Positions 35,399 to 47,444 of a DNA stretch of 54,600 nt are shown in pieces (positions within the stretch are counted from its first letter, which is position 1; the number at the start of each line of letters is the position of its first letter). The notes under the pieces were generated by a model. That model saw only the letters and a program-made list of their open reading frames with translations, searched no databases and was not told the origin of the DNA. The DNA is from Globomyces pollinis-pini. Taxonomy: Eukaryota; Chytridiomycota; Chytridiomycetes; Rhizophydiales; Globomycetaceae. The position numbers and the translations under genes were made by a program. The stretch spans positions 1 to 54,600 of the forward strand of contig MU621195.1 of the NCBI GenBank assembly GCA_025399215.1, read 5' to 3'.

Positions 35399-37312
35399 AT
35401 GAACCAATACGATTTACGATGCGGTAATGAAATGAATTCGGGTTGATTTATATTTAGAACGATGTCAGATTAGATCCTTAGATTGTGATGGGAATATGCC
35501 TTGCGACCATTGCACTAGGTATTCAAAACGTACAAAACAGCATATTGATTGTCGTTTTATTCAATCTCAGCTTCTAAACAATTCTCAAGCTTCTTACGCT
35601 TCAATGTCTCCTCCAATTAGCTCAATTTCTCCGTCATTAACGTTTGGAGTGACTCCCAATACTGAATTCTATCAATGGCGACCATTAAATTCACAATCAA
35701 ATGGATTGAATCATTTAATTTCCCCTACACAATCTCTGGAATCACACCTATTAAATCTTGATTTCCTGACTGTCCATAATTATATGTTTGATTTGGATGC
35801 ATCCTTAATACTATCTACATATCATCCTTCGATTTCAAATGAACTAAAAATGATGATATTGAAAGAGAATGTTGTGTTTTCAAATCATCCAAATCTCTTT
35901 CTGAATACCAATAATCAACTGAATAAAGTTGATATAGCCAACAATCTATTTCCATCACTCATTTTCGAAGATCTGTTAAAGCAAAGCAATGACATACAAA
36001 CGATATGTGATAATATTAGAGCATTGACAAGGCAGGGTGGTTACAAAATTGGACATCAGATACTCTATGATTCATCAATATGTAAATTGATTCAACTTAA
36101 CAATTAGATAATGCATATGCTCTCGCTTATTCAAAAATTGATTACAAAATTCATTTTCAGGACATGCAACAGAATGTGAACAAACCAATGTCAGTAGATG
36201 AACTGATGGGTCTACTAAAACCAATGCAAGAGTTGGGAATCAATGATAAATCAAAAATTAGTCAAATAGAACAGCTTCAAGTGTATATGGTTTGGGTATT
36301 TTTATACGAATTTAATACTTGTGGGTCGTTGACCACCTCCGATTCCTTTCACATTGATGATAATGCTCTTGATAATTTAATATCATTTGATACGCATGTA
36401 CCTTTAAAATCATATTATCGACATTTCTTACCAGATTTAGCAAAGTATACCATTTGGGAAGGTAGCAGACATTGTGATTGACACTTAGGAACTTGTTGGG
36501 CTTTTACATTCGATGAGATGCGAGAAATGTCATATGCGTTTCCAAAAATGATTGTTAATCCCAAATTATTCATACAAGACACATTGTCGGACATGAAATT
36601 GTTGCGCACTGTAGTTCGATTGACTAGACTTACACAATACAACATGGATATATCTGAAAATGTCAACTCTATAGTGGATTTACATGAGCGTATTCTTGCA
36701 TCACTTTCAAAAATCAATGCTGATTATTCATATTTTGATTCACTAAAGTACTTTGTCTATGGATCAACTGAAAATCCACCAATACCAAAAATCAAATTCC
36801 TTCCAATGTCAATTACAGAGTCAGTTGTTCGATTACTCATGCTTTCATTTTTACATCTTCGAGTTTTAAATTCAAATGCGAGTTATTTAATTTTATTTCC
36901 GTTATCAGCGGATGGCATCAGATTTTATACATCACAGGATATCTTGTATACAACCACGAATGCAGTTTGCTATTTAATTCAACAGTTATCAATCCCATTA
37001 CAACCACATGATACACTCTTTGAACCTTTCCAGTATCCACATGACGAATATATTAGATGTTGTAGTCAACCAGTTGATTCTAGTTGTCCCTCACCCGCTT
37101 TGGTTTCTTACATTTTGTGTTTTCTAATTAATGGAATTGTTTCAGCATCACTAAAAGCTTATGTGGACAAAAATTCAGATCCTTTATTACGACAATCATT
37201 GTATAAAATGGTGGAAACTACTGTCCTGCCCACGTTGGACAAAATAGCAAACATTTGGAAAGGTGCTAGAGTATTTCCCGACAGAATACGAGCCTCATTG
37301 TCTGTATTTTAA
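35399..37312 (+). CDS. Zn-cluster (Zn2Cys6-type) transcription regulator, tandem copy 1
   Basis: Exons 35399-35423, 35458-36081, 36108-36461 and 36489-37312 (introns 34, 26 and 27 nt) give 608 aa. A 25-nt first exon encodes the start and the first Cys, so the zinc cluster is assembled only after splicing: CERCQIRSLDCDGNMPCDHC and a sixth Cys 13 residues later. Spacing is C-x2-C-x6-C-x5-C-x2-C-x12-C; the last gap is longer than the usual 6-8. The rest is helical, like the fungal-specific regulatory domain, with a conserved LPDLAKYTIWEG split by the last intron. It is clearly paralogous to the genes at 38082 and 40100. The intron found in copies 2 and 3 about residue 120-190 is absent here. It is probably a sequence-specific DNA-binding regulator; targets are unknown. 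Confidence 0.85.
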
Positions 37313-37375
37313 AGTTAAATATACATTGTAAGCAGAAAAAGGAAATTTATTGTGGTAGAATTGTAGAAAATCAAA

Positions 37376-37865
37376 TCAGAGAGGTTGAGGAGTGCGACTG
37401 ATAAGAACGGGTACTGGTGAATGATGTAGAATGTATTCAGATACAGATCCAAGCATTCTTTTCAATCCAGTTTGTCCCCTAGATCCCATCACGACTAAAT
37501 CTGGTTTCCAACCTTCAATTGCCTTTTCAATTTCTTGTCTAGCATCACCTAGCATATTGACTTCTACAATAGTGGCATTGACATCTTTAAATTTTTGCCC
37601 CATATCAGTTAATAGTTCTTTAGCTTTTTTTGCATCTTCAGCATCAATTTCAGCCCAATGATTTACGAAATCAGGAGATTCTGGAATTCTTACAGATGGA
37701 ATATGTCTAAGTGATCGAACATTAACTAGAATGATTTTATCTATAAAGAATAAGTACCAGATCATTACCATTTTCTTTAAACAAGTGAGATTTAAACCAA
37801 TCAATAGCATGAGCACTATGTTGACTTTCATCTACAGCTATAAGAATATTTCTTTGATTTGACAT
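37376..37865 (-). CDS. Universal stress protein (UspA) family, ATP-binding type
   Basis: Exons complement 37865-37769 and 37740-37376 (28-nt intron) give 153 aa, a normal single-domain length. The start NILIAVDESQHSAHAIDW matches the family (ILVAVDxSxxSxxAL). The C-terminal nucleotide motif G-x2-G-x9-G-S is present as GSRGQTGLKRMLGSVS, followed by YILHHSPVPVLI, so an ATP-binding USP is predicted. USPs are cytosolic alpha/beta proteins linked to stress survival. It lies on the opposite strand between Zn-cluster copies 1 and 2, so the duplication of the regulators either spanned or was later interrupted by it. Confidence 0.93.
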
Positions 37866-38081
37866 TTTTAAATAAATCGCTCAATAATTGATGCTTTTTA
37901 AATTGAATTTTAATGGCGTTATGATTGAGAATGATAGTAGATGAATCATTGTGACTAAAAGTAATCCAAGAATTCTTTGATTACGTTTGTTCTTTAGATG
38001 AATCCAACAACATTAAGGATTGTATTAATAAAGAATTGTATTGATAGCAAAGTTTTTATCGTTGAGTTTTTCACGAAAAGT

Positions 38082-39976
38082 ATGGATTTAGATGATCGAA
38101 GATGTGGTAAAAAAAATACATTAATGACAATTCAGATAGGTGCAAGCTTAGATTCCTATCATGTAATGGTTCTAAACCTTGTAATTTATGTATACGTTAT
38201 GGAAAACAAACAAAACAAACTCCTTTAAATTTATGCTCTTACACTACTGTTCAAAATACTCCAGATTGTTTAACGTTAGCTTCAGAAACAGAATCTTCAA
38301 TTGACAGTCCTCTTCAAATTACTATCCCAATTGAATTAGAACAGGCTTTGTGTAGTGCAAATGGTACTGTTGAATCACATCTATTAAATACTACATTTAT
38401 TCATTGGATTGAAATTGTAGTGGAATCAGATTGTACCTTGAATTATCCTCAATACAAGTAACTATTATGTAATGTCAAACTCAATTTTAGAAAAATGATA
38501 TCACAATCATATCATAATGCATTATGTTGCTTAGCATTACCTTTTTCAACTCATCCACGACTTTTTCAAAACTCAAATGTTCGTAGTGTCGAAGAATTGG
38601 TTAATGTTTCAAAGAGATTTCCTAGAGTCACCTACAATCAACTCCTCAAACAGAGACATGATAATATATCGATACATTGCGATAACATTCGAGCTCTTGC
38701 TTCTTTCAGTTCATTTGATTTTATTCTCGGTTTGGACTCTTTTGTATCTTTCAGTAATATTTTGGTTCTCTAATCTGTAATAGATGATGCTTGGGATTTG
38801 ATGAATGTACACTTTGGAGAATCTCAAATTAAAAAGTTTCCAAAGAAACAGAATTCTCTCTATACCTCTGTAGATGATTTGGTTAACCTATTATCACCCG
38901 CAAAACAGTCCAAATATGGAAGTAAAACATTGAAACTTCAAGAACAACTTGACTGCTATTCCATTTGGGTCTATTTTTATGATCTTTGTACAATTGGGTC
39001 ACTTGCTGTATTTGATTCCTTTTATTTTGATGATGCTGAATTTGAAAATATTTACTTTGATATCCCTACAACTGTTCCCAAATGCAATCGCCATTTTTTA
39101 CCAGAGTTAGCCAAGTATACCATTTGGGAAGGTTTGACGCATTATTGGTAACATATAGGAACAATTTGGGCTCCACTATTTGATGAATTGAGAGAAGCAT
39201 CTTTTCATTGGAAAGAGAGGGTTGGCAATTCCGGACTAGAACTTAGAAACTCTATCCTCTATTGTAATTTATTACGAAAAATTGTTCGATATTCTCGATT
39301 GTCAAAGTATGATGAAGAAAGTAGAGAAGCAAACAGAGATTTCCATCAGACAGTACTATATTTTATAAAAGGACACGAAGGAGAAGAAACATTTTTTGAT
39401 TCCCTCACTTACTTTCTGTACAAGTCAACAACAGTTCCAGAGAATGATATTCGACTATTACGGATGAGTCGTGATCCAATCGGTCACGTTTCGTATGCAT
39501 TACTTATGCTCTCATACTTACACTTTCCACTTGTTCAGAGTAACTCTGACCAGCTTTTTCCAGTTTACATTGGTGGACCCGAACTATTTAGTTCAAGAGA
39601 CATTCTTTTTGCTACAACGAATGCATTAGGTTATACAATCAAGCGTCTTTCTACACCAATGCTTCCATCAGAAAGCATGTTTGGATATTACCCGTACCCC
39701 AAAGAAGAATTGGAGATTTGTATGGAAAGTCGAATTGATGCTGCGATACCTGCACCAACAGTGGCATCTTTAGAAGTAATGGCCGTAACATATTCAATAG
39801 TATCTACCTCATTGAGTGCATTTCAATATCCTGGAACGGATCAAACTCAATACATGGCGCTTAAATTTCAAGTCGAAGATTGCTTGTACCCTTTATTAAA
39901 TAGCTTATCCCGATTTTATCCAATGGCAGTATCACTAACTGAAAAAATCCGATTGTTGTTGGATAAAAACATGTAA
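38082..39976 (+). CDS. Zn-cluster (Zn2Cys6-type) transcription regulator, tandem copy 2
   Basis: Five exons (38082-38106, 38136-38457, 38491-38753, 38784-39131, 39159-39976) with introns 29, 33, 30 and 27 nt give 591 aa. The 25-nt first exon again ends inside the codon after the first Cys. The cluster reads CDRCKLRFLSCNGSKPCNLC with the sixth Cys 15 residues on (x14). The basic RKxK that precedes the third Cys in classical members is LRFLS. Shared blocks with the paralogues are SYHNALCCLALPFSTHP, IHCDNIRALA, GESQIKKFPKK and LPELAKYTIWEG, then GGPELFSSRDILFATTNALG near the C terminus. Copies 2 and 3 are closer to each other than to copy 1. Confidence 0.87.
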
Positions 39977-40099
39977 AATGTATTTAATAAAAGTATGAAT
40001 TCAAATTATTAGTGCATCAATGATATTATCAATATCACAATGGTTGGTGTCACTTTACTGTTTTGTATTTTATCGCCCACCAAATCAAAAACAAATTCA

Positions 40100-42005
40100 A
40101 TGGACATTGAAGATCGACGATGTGGTAAGTAGAATAATAGTTTAACCAAAGCGAGATGCAAAATTAGGTTTCTTCCTTGTAATGGACTGAAGCCTTGTAA
40201 TGCTTGCATCAGGTATGGAAAGTTAACAAAGAGACCTACACCAGAATGCGAATATGTTTTTCAGGATATTAAACAACCACAGTTATTCAGAGGTTCATAT
40301 ATATATTTGTAATTGATGATTGTAGAAACAGAGGCTAGCGAAGATATTGTAATGCACCCAGTCATTAGTGTTGCATTTGATGATCTTATAGACACTAATG
40401 CTACTTTAGAATCACATTTACTTCATCTGGCATCTTTCAACGATATTGAATTGGTTGTTGGTTCTGACCTCTCGGTGGTTTTGCCTACACAAAAGTAATC
40501 CAAACATGTTCAATTAATTTTTCAAAAGACATTCTTTATCTAGATCATACCAAAATGCTCTATGCAAGTTAGCCTTGCCATTTTCTAATCATCCGCAACT
40601 ATTCGATAGTCCTGGACCCCATTCAAAAGAAACAGTTTTGAAGGTTGCTAAACGATTCAAAGTGGATTCGTTTTCTGAAGCCATTGAACAGGGACATTCA
40701 GATGTGTCTTTACATTGTGATAATGTCAGAGCTTTGATTTCCCAAACATTTTTTCAATTTGGATTTGGGTTTGGATTTGATGAACTTTCAATTTGTATTT
40801 CTCCATATTTCTTATATTTTTAGATGACGGATGGGAATTACTAGTCAGTTTATTTGGTGAACATCAAATCAAAAAATTTCCTCAACTTTTGAAATCCAAT
40901 TTCACATCTGTAGATGATCTAGTTAATATGCTCATTCCAAAAGATCTGGCCAGATTTGGTGAAAGAGAATTAACATTGCACGAGCAATTAGACTGCTACA
41001 CCTTGTGGGTGCAATTATATCGTATTGTCACAGTCGGATCCTTAGTATCTGCAGAAAACTTTTATTTTGATGATTTTGACTTTGAAAACATTTATTTTGA
41101 TATTCCATTCAAACCTGTACTTCGAACAAGACGATTTTTACCAGATTTAGCAAAGTATACCATTTGGGAAGGTATCCATTTTCATGATAACACAATCAGG
41201 AACTCATTGGGCACCATTATATGACGAATTACGTGAAGCTACTTTTCAATCAACCACTGAAGTTCAAAACTCTGGACTGTATTTTCGAGCACATGTAGTT
41301 GTGAGTGTATTACTAAGAAAAGTTGTTCGTCATTCCAGATCAACTACATTTGCTCAAAATGAAGATATCCAAGCCAATAGAGAATTGCATGATGAAATTT
41401 TGACATTTATTAAAGGATTACCTCAATCGAAACGGTTCTTTGGTTCATTATCGGATTTTGTTTATGGAAGTACTGTCGAAATTGAATGTGACATAAGGGT
41501 TCTACGCTGCTCTTGTGATTCTCTATTTGTGGTGTATCTAAGTTTATTGATGCTATCTTATTTACACTTACCACTTGTACAAAACAACCAACCATTTTTA
41601 TTTCCAGCATTCTTGGGCGGACCCGAGTTGTTTAGTTCTAGAGATATTTTGTTTGCTACCATTAGCGCACTGTCATACGTCATCAAGCGACTTTCCGAAC
41701 CCATTTTACCTGAAGAGAGTTTGTTTGGCACTTATAGTTATCCACAGGCACAACTAGAAAAATGTATGGCCAACAAGAGTATGAAAATCCCTCCACCCAC
41801 ACTTGTATCATTGCCAACAATTTGTTTAATATTTGCAATTACAACCGCATCTTTGAATGCGTTTCAATATCCAGGGGCAGATGTGGATCAAACGAAAGCT
41901 CTACGTGCATTAGTACAGCAGCAAATATATCCACTTGTTGAGAGTATAGGGGATGTATGGCCTAGTACGAAATCTTTGTCAGAGATGATGGTTGGATTTA
42001 TTTAA
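40100..42005 (+). CDS. Zn-cluster (Zn2Cys6-type) transcription regulator, tandem copy 3
   Basis: Six exons (40100-40124, 40152-40292, 40326-40494, 40544-40794, 40824-41171, 41200-42005) with introns 27, 33, 49, 29 and 28 nt give 579 aa. The cluster reads CARCKIRFLPCNGLKPCNAC with the last Cys after 13 more residues. An extra intron after residue about 55 is absent from the paralogues. SYQNALCKLALPFSNHP, GEHQIKKFPQ, LPDLAKYTIWEG and GGPELFSSRDILFATISAL align with copy 2. The frame across each junction is restored exactly. There is a short Gly/Phe repeat (FGFGFGFD) before the fourth intron. A role in transcription is inferred from the zinc cluster and domain order. Confidence 0.87.
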
Positions 42006-42043
42006 CAGCATTAATATAAAGTCTTGTAAAGTATGTTTTTGGG

Positions 42044-42385
42044 ATGGACAGATTAAACGTGTGCGAGGTAAAGGCTGTTGATGGCTGGTTTTTGGTCAGA
42101 TTGAGTTGTGTTCACTTGCCTAATCGGTCTCGGCTAAAATTGATTCAAGGACCGAGTATTTTACTTTTCCATTTGATCCTGAAGAAGTTGGTGAACAAAG
42201 TCAAGATGGAGTTTGAATCTGGAATTATGGTTTTTAAAGTCAGTCAGTTAAATCCTAAACCGCCCAAATTCACACAGAATGTATTTACACCTGGATCGTT
42301 ACTCTATAAAAAACTACAACAAGAGCAGCTTCAACACCAATCTAGTATTAATTCTACTAGTTCCACTTCCCTTTCAGTTATTTGA
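42044..42385 (+). CDS. Hypothetical small protein
   Basis: The single open frame of 113 codons from an ATG begins 38 bp after the stop of Zn-cluster copy 3. It includes two hydrophobic segments (DGWFLVRLSCVHLP, SILLFHLILKKLV) and a polar C terminus rich in Gln and Ser. I do not recognise it. It does not overlap another gene, so it is not a shadow frame. GT...AG pairs inside it could be introns, in which case the true product is different. Confidence 0.35.
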   Translation: MDRLNVCEVKAVDGWFLVRLSCVHLPNRSRLKLIQGPSILLFHLILKKLVNKVKMEFESGIMVFKVSQLNPKPPKFTQNVFTPGSLLYKKLQQEQLQHQSSINSTSSTSLSVI

Positions 42386-42659
42386 TTCCTCTATGGTTTA
42401 ACTTTATTTCTCTACAATATATCTTCTTTATCAGAGTTTTTATTATTATTCATAATTTAACAGAGACTATTTTTTAATGATACTACAGTAGTAAATACAG
42501 TAGTAGAACGTTGATCTACTATTTGATATACAAGAGTTTTCACATGAATGTAAAAGTAAACTTCCAGATTCATATACGAATCCCAATCTATTGATTTTTA
42601 GTTTTATTTTAATTGAATTGAATTGGTTTGAGACAAATCAATTTTTTTTTCAATTTGAC

Positions 42660-45600
42660 ATGTCGATCTTTAGATTGATTAAAACACCAACTAATGCATT
42701 CAAAAACTCTTTAAAAAAACGTTATTTATCAAGTAAATATGATCACTAATAGTAGATTCAAATCATGTCTTAAAATCTGTATTACAAAAAGTTCATGAAT
42801 TAAAAAATCCAAATATTAATCAATTTAACGTACTACTTAATGAAGCTAAATTAAACAACCCAAAAGATGTGGTATTATTCAAGAAAGTCATCAATGTCTT
42901 ACAAGATTCTCAATTGAAATGGGATAATACAACGTTAACTACTCTTGTGGAATTTTATGCAAATAACGAATTAGATTCCAATTTAATGGATTTAAAAAAT
43001 TTAGAAGAATATTATAATGAAAAAATTCCAAATGATGAGTCCGTGAATTGGATACAATCGTTGAACTCATTATTAGAATCAAACCAATTGGCAAAATTAA
43101 ACCTTTCCAAGACCGGAAATACTTCGACAGCAGTAGAATACTTGTTAATTGGAGAAAAATCTGAAATCAAGTTTGGACAGGAAACAATTCAATTGGCATT
43201 GAATGCAGCTGCCAAACTCGGTGATTCGATTGGTGTATTAAATTGCCATGAACTTTTAATGAAAGGAGGCTATAAACCAACCCATGAAACTTTTGCTGGG
43301 ATGGTTACTGCTTTCGGAAATGCGAATGATATTGAAAATGCTCAAGTGTGGTTTGACAAGTATCAAGACTCGGATTTGGGGGTTCATGACTCAGTCTTGT
43401 TGGCATTGGCAAAAGCAATGGTACGTACTGGAAATGTATCTACTGCAGTTGAGCTTGTGATGGAAGGTTTCCCAGCATTAGACTACCCTGTGAAAATTTC
43501 ATATTTCAATAGCATTTTGGAAGAGTTGGTGTTGACAAGGCAGTTTGACGATGCCAAGGAGCTATTTGAATTACTAAATGACAGTTCTGATCTTCCAAAG
43601 ATGGGTAATACAAATACTTTGTAATGTTTAGACAATTATACATATCAGTTGGGAATTGTGGTTCATTCTTTCCTAAATGATTTCTCTTCCGCTTGGAAAA
43701 TATTTAATGAAAATTTCGATTTGAGTAAAATTGATCAATTTCATTTTGCTTTGGGTTGGTTTGGAAGACTTTGTGTTCAAAATCAAAAATTCTCTGAAGC
43801 GCTCAAAGTCTTTGAATCAGCAAAGGGTCGAGATGCCCCTTTGTTTTTAGAATTAACCCTCAATTCAACCAATTTGGATATGGAGCAAATTCAGTTTGTG
43901 ATCAAGACTGCCATAAAGGGATTTAATGAAATTGAAAGGTAACTCTTCATGGAATGATTTGACGTTCAGCTTCCATAGCCACTCTGAGAAAATTGTTAAT
44001 CGTGGTATTGAAAATATTTGGAAATCAGTGACTGAACTTGAAAAAGCCATCGAATTTGCTACTATAATTCAAAGTCTCTCTTCAAAGCATATCAAATTAA
44101 ACTCGAAGTTATGGTACTTGTTTCAGGATTTGGAAGGTCCACTTGCTAACATGACTTTGGAAAAGTTTACAATTCTATTTGAAAGCGCCTTTTCTATACC
44201 TGCCGCCAAGAAAATGTCGAGCAAGTTTGTAAAAGATTTATTGAAGTTATACGATCTAATGGAGACCCAAGGACTTAATGTGAATATTACTATTCACAAT
44301 GTAGTTTTCACAGGACTCAAAAAGGAGAAAAATATTATAGGGGCTTTGCAATGGAAGGAAAGAGTATTAAAGTCGTCGACCCTTACAGAGGAGGAAGTGG
44401 GTATTGTTGACGTTGGTGGTGGTAATGTTAAAAACGAAATAGATTACTGCGTTAAGGCCAATCTACTAATGGATGCCATTTCAATTTTTAAAGACACGAT
44501 TAATAATGAAAGATACCCGCCACTAGCGACGCTACACCTGCTTTTAAAGCAATGTGGCTCCTTAAGTGAGGAGGATGTCAAATTTATTTGGAAATCAACA
44601 CTAAGTGTTGGTTCAAGAGTATATGCACAGAAACCTGATGAATTTACCTTACTTCAAGGAAAGTTCTATGATATTTTACTATCAACAACAGTTAACATGG
44701 AGTCACCAAACGTATTTGCACAAGTTATTTTAGAAATTATGGAACAGTTCAACAATGTCATTACAGAGTTTGATGCTGCTGTTCAAAAACTTTCAAAAAC
44801 TCCTGATCCAGAGAATTTATTGAAGCAATTGATTGATGCCAGGCAAAAGATTGACCCAAAATATAAACCACCAATGAACCTATTACTAAAGTCTGCGCAA
44901 GCATCAACTGGAAATGAATTGGAGAACTACTCGAAGCAGTATGAAACTTACAAATCCTATAAATTAACTCCACCGTCTGCTATTTACGTCAATTTAATCC
45001 GACTACACGCTGAAGCGAATGACCTGACTTCAGCCGTTCAGATATTCGATGATTATCTCGAGAATTCAAAAGGGCCAATTGAAGCGGATGTGATTGCTTA
45101 TTTGATGAATATCTATATTCGAGATTTACAAGATATGAAATCTGCCATTCGACTTTGGAAAGTGGCGGGCCAATATAAAGTAAAGATGAACAAAGATATT
45201 CTTGCTCTTCTGTTGTATGGATTTGCAATAGTTGAACAAGATATGCCAAAAGCATTGAAACTTGCCAACAAATCTCAAGGTTTAGTTTCAACAATTCATC
45301 AAGAAATCATTTTAAGTGGTTATTCACTAAATTTGCCTACCCAAATGAAAGAACTTGTATCACACTTTCGTTTCTTGGTGGAAACGAATAATGCATCCAA
45401 AACATGTTATGACATCATGATAGATGCTTGTGCAAGAAATGGAGATGTTGCTACTGCAGAGGATATCTATGAATCAATGGGTGCCAATGGATGTAATTAA
45501 TATTTATCTAATAATAGTTGATCCTTCCACCTCAACAAGAAATGCTTTGCTACAAGGTTTAACCCAATCCAACTTTGGAAAATCTCTAGCGTTTTATGAA

Positions 45601-45771
45601 GAGCAAGTCAAAGTAGAACAAGTAGATATGGAAACTTACAAGATCATGTTGGATGCAGCTGTAGCACATAATCGAAAAGATTTAATTCCTACTTTATTAA
45701 AAACTGCCAAATCTTTGAATATTTTCTCCAAAGAGGATCTCAAATCATTGGAAGAATCTTTTGGTGTTTAA
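42660..45771 (+). CDS. Large mitochondrial helical-repeat (PPR-like) protein
   Basis: Five exons (42660-42732, 42756-43604, 43632-43938, 43970-45492, 45518-45771) with introns 23, 27, 31 and 25 nt give 1001 aa. The first exon encodes a typical mitochondrial presequence (MSIFRLIKTPTNAFKNSLKK, then RYLS). The body is repeated helix pairs with PPR-like features, for example TFAGMVTAFGNANDIENAQV, YFNSILEELVLTRQFDDAKE, YVNLIRLHAEANDLTSAVQI and CYDIMIDACARNGDVATAED. PPR proteins bind organelle RNA to control its stability or translation. It is not obviously a duplicate of the 24763 gene. No orthologue can be named with confidence. Confidence 0.85.
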
Positions 45772-47061
45772 TAAATAACAGCATTTCATGATACTTTATT
45801 TTTGGTACAATTATTGCTTGTTTATAGTAACCTAAGATACTTTGCTAAGACGTTAATATAAATTAAAAATAGATTCATTTGGAGACGTCAAACTCAACTA
45901 AGCCTAGTGATTTACTGGTCTAATCACGGTACGATATGCGATATACTTATGATAGGCCACCATGTGCCGTAATTGGATATGACTAGCATTCAACGAGCCA
46001 TATTCAGTGGATTCCGATGGGTTGGATACTGTGTGAGGATGGCGAGCTTTGGGAGATGATAGATACATCGCTTAAGGTAATCCTAAACGGTATTTGGTGG
46101 ACATCCAGCTACCTATGAATAGCCGGCAATAGCATTGATGTTTATTGATCAGTTCGGTGATGATGATAGGTATTTAACTGTTCTGGTTAGGATCCTGTTT
46201 TTGTGAGCGATAAGATAATTATCGTTGTGTTTTAGATCGACTTGGACAGCACTTAGGGGAGGTGATATTTAGAGGGGTAAGATCATTGTTCGTAGTTGAG
46301 TTGGTTATGAAGGGTACCTTGGATATGCCTGAACACCACTAGTCACTGAATAGTGATGAGTAGGTGAGGGTTTAGGGCATATGCAGTGCGATTGTTAGTA
46401 TCATAATGTTTCGGTATTCTGATAGCATTGTAGGCGATAGCTGGATTCGAAAGTTGGTTTGATGCAAGTCGTTTTAATTTTGAGCGTCTTATATCAGAAG
46501 TCTTTGATGCAGTTTAAGACCATCTTTATATATATATATAGATTAGCTAACCAAATCTTCAGAGCTTCAGATGGTTTTGATTGACAGTGTTTTGCGGCCA
46601 TCTGAAGACAGATCTATCATGTCGTTTCCATTAAGTAACGTCAATGAAATTGCTTGCATCTCATCACTCTTTTGATAACTTCAAAACTTTAGATACTCTC
46701 TGATCTTGAAGCAAAATATTTTCAGTGATAAATTGCGTCAAGACCAGCAAATACTCTTGAATAAAATCGAAAAGAGGATTTGAATATGAGCAGCGCATCT
46801 TGTTGTCTTGCAGTTGAGTTAACGGTCTTCCGAAGTTGTATTAATACACACTACTGTTCAATACAGTTATATCTCTAGGATATTCGTTTTCAACTAAACC
46901 AAGTTAATCAGCTTACCGGGGTTATACGGAATCATTAAAAGCCAGTAGTCTGCTAGTTTTTAGTATCTACTGGAAGCAGATATTTTATTCTAATAAATCG
47001 TTAGTTATAGTTAGCACCTTGCAATTATTCTTTAAATTGACTTTGAGCGATTGGTTAACAA
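45772..47061. other. Gene-poor region with G-skewed ORF-free segment
   Basis: No protein-coding frame is supported. From about 45900 to 46520 the plus strand is noticeably richer in G than C (in sampled 60-base lines about 20 G to 4-6 C) and richer in G+C than neighbouring intergenic DNA, yet stops occur in all frames. This ends in a TA repeat at 46531-46541. Such a segment could be a long non-coding RNA gene or a decayed element; I cannot identify a known RNA. It includes GGGTTTAGGG near 46370. Confidence 0.4.
46565..46607. other. 10-bp perfect inverted repeat (stem-loop)
   Basis: CTTCAGATGG at 46565-46574 and CCATCTGAAG at 46598-46607 are perfect inverted repeats around a 23-nt spacer. They lie just downstream of a TATATATATATA tract and beyond the G-skewed segment. 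They may be part of an RNA structure, a transposon remnant or a binding site. Confidence 0.6.
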
Positions 47062-47444
47062 TCAAACTGGAGGTCTATAACAGAGACTATGACACCCAAC
47101 ATCGAAGAGAGAGCCTTTTTGATGAAAATCTAAAAACCACGGTCTGAAAATCCGACAATAATTCACCGCTTCCCAATTTTCTTCCATCTGGTAAAACTTG
47201 CATATTGAATTCCAATGGTAACCCTTCAGTATGATTATATCATATTCAGTTAGGGGTTTACCTGCTTTATCAAGTGGCAATAGTGATCTTTGTTGGCTAA
47301 TATCATTCCATCTGTATAAGGATACATGGCTATAAACACTAATTTCATACCAAAGATCTTGTGAAATCGTTTTGAAGCATCAAATTTTTTAGATGCAAAC
47401 ACTAGACCTGGGTTTTCACGATTTCTTCCATTAGTGCTGTTCAT
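47062..47444 (-). CDS. Possible small two-exon hypothetical gene
   Basis: Complement 47444-47262 and 47223-47062 joined across a 38-nt GT-AG stretch would give 114 aa. The first exon opens with ATG and has a plausible composition (FASKKFDASKRFHKIFGMK); the second is aromatic-rich (YHWNSICKFYQMEENWEAV). I see no family match and the intron is a little longer than the local norm. It may be a relic or spurious. Confidence 0.28.
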
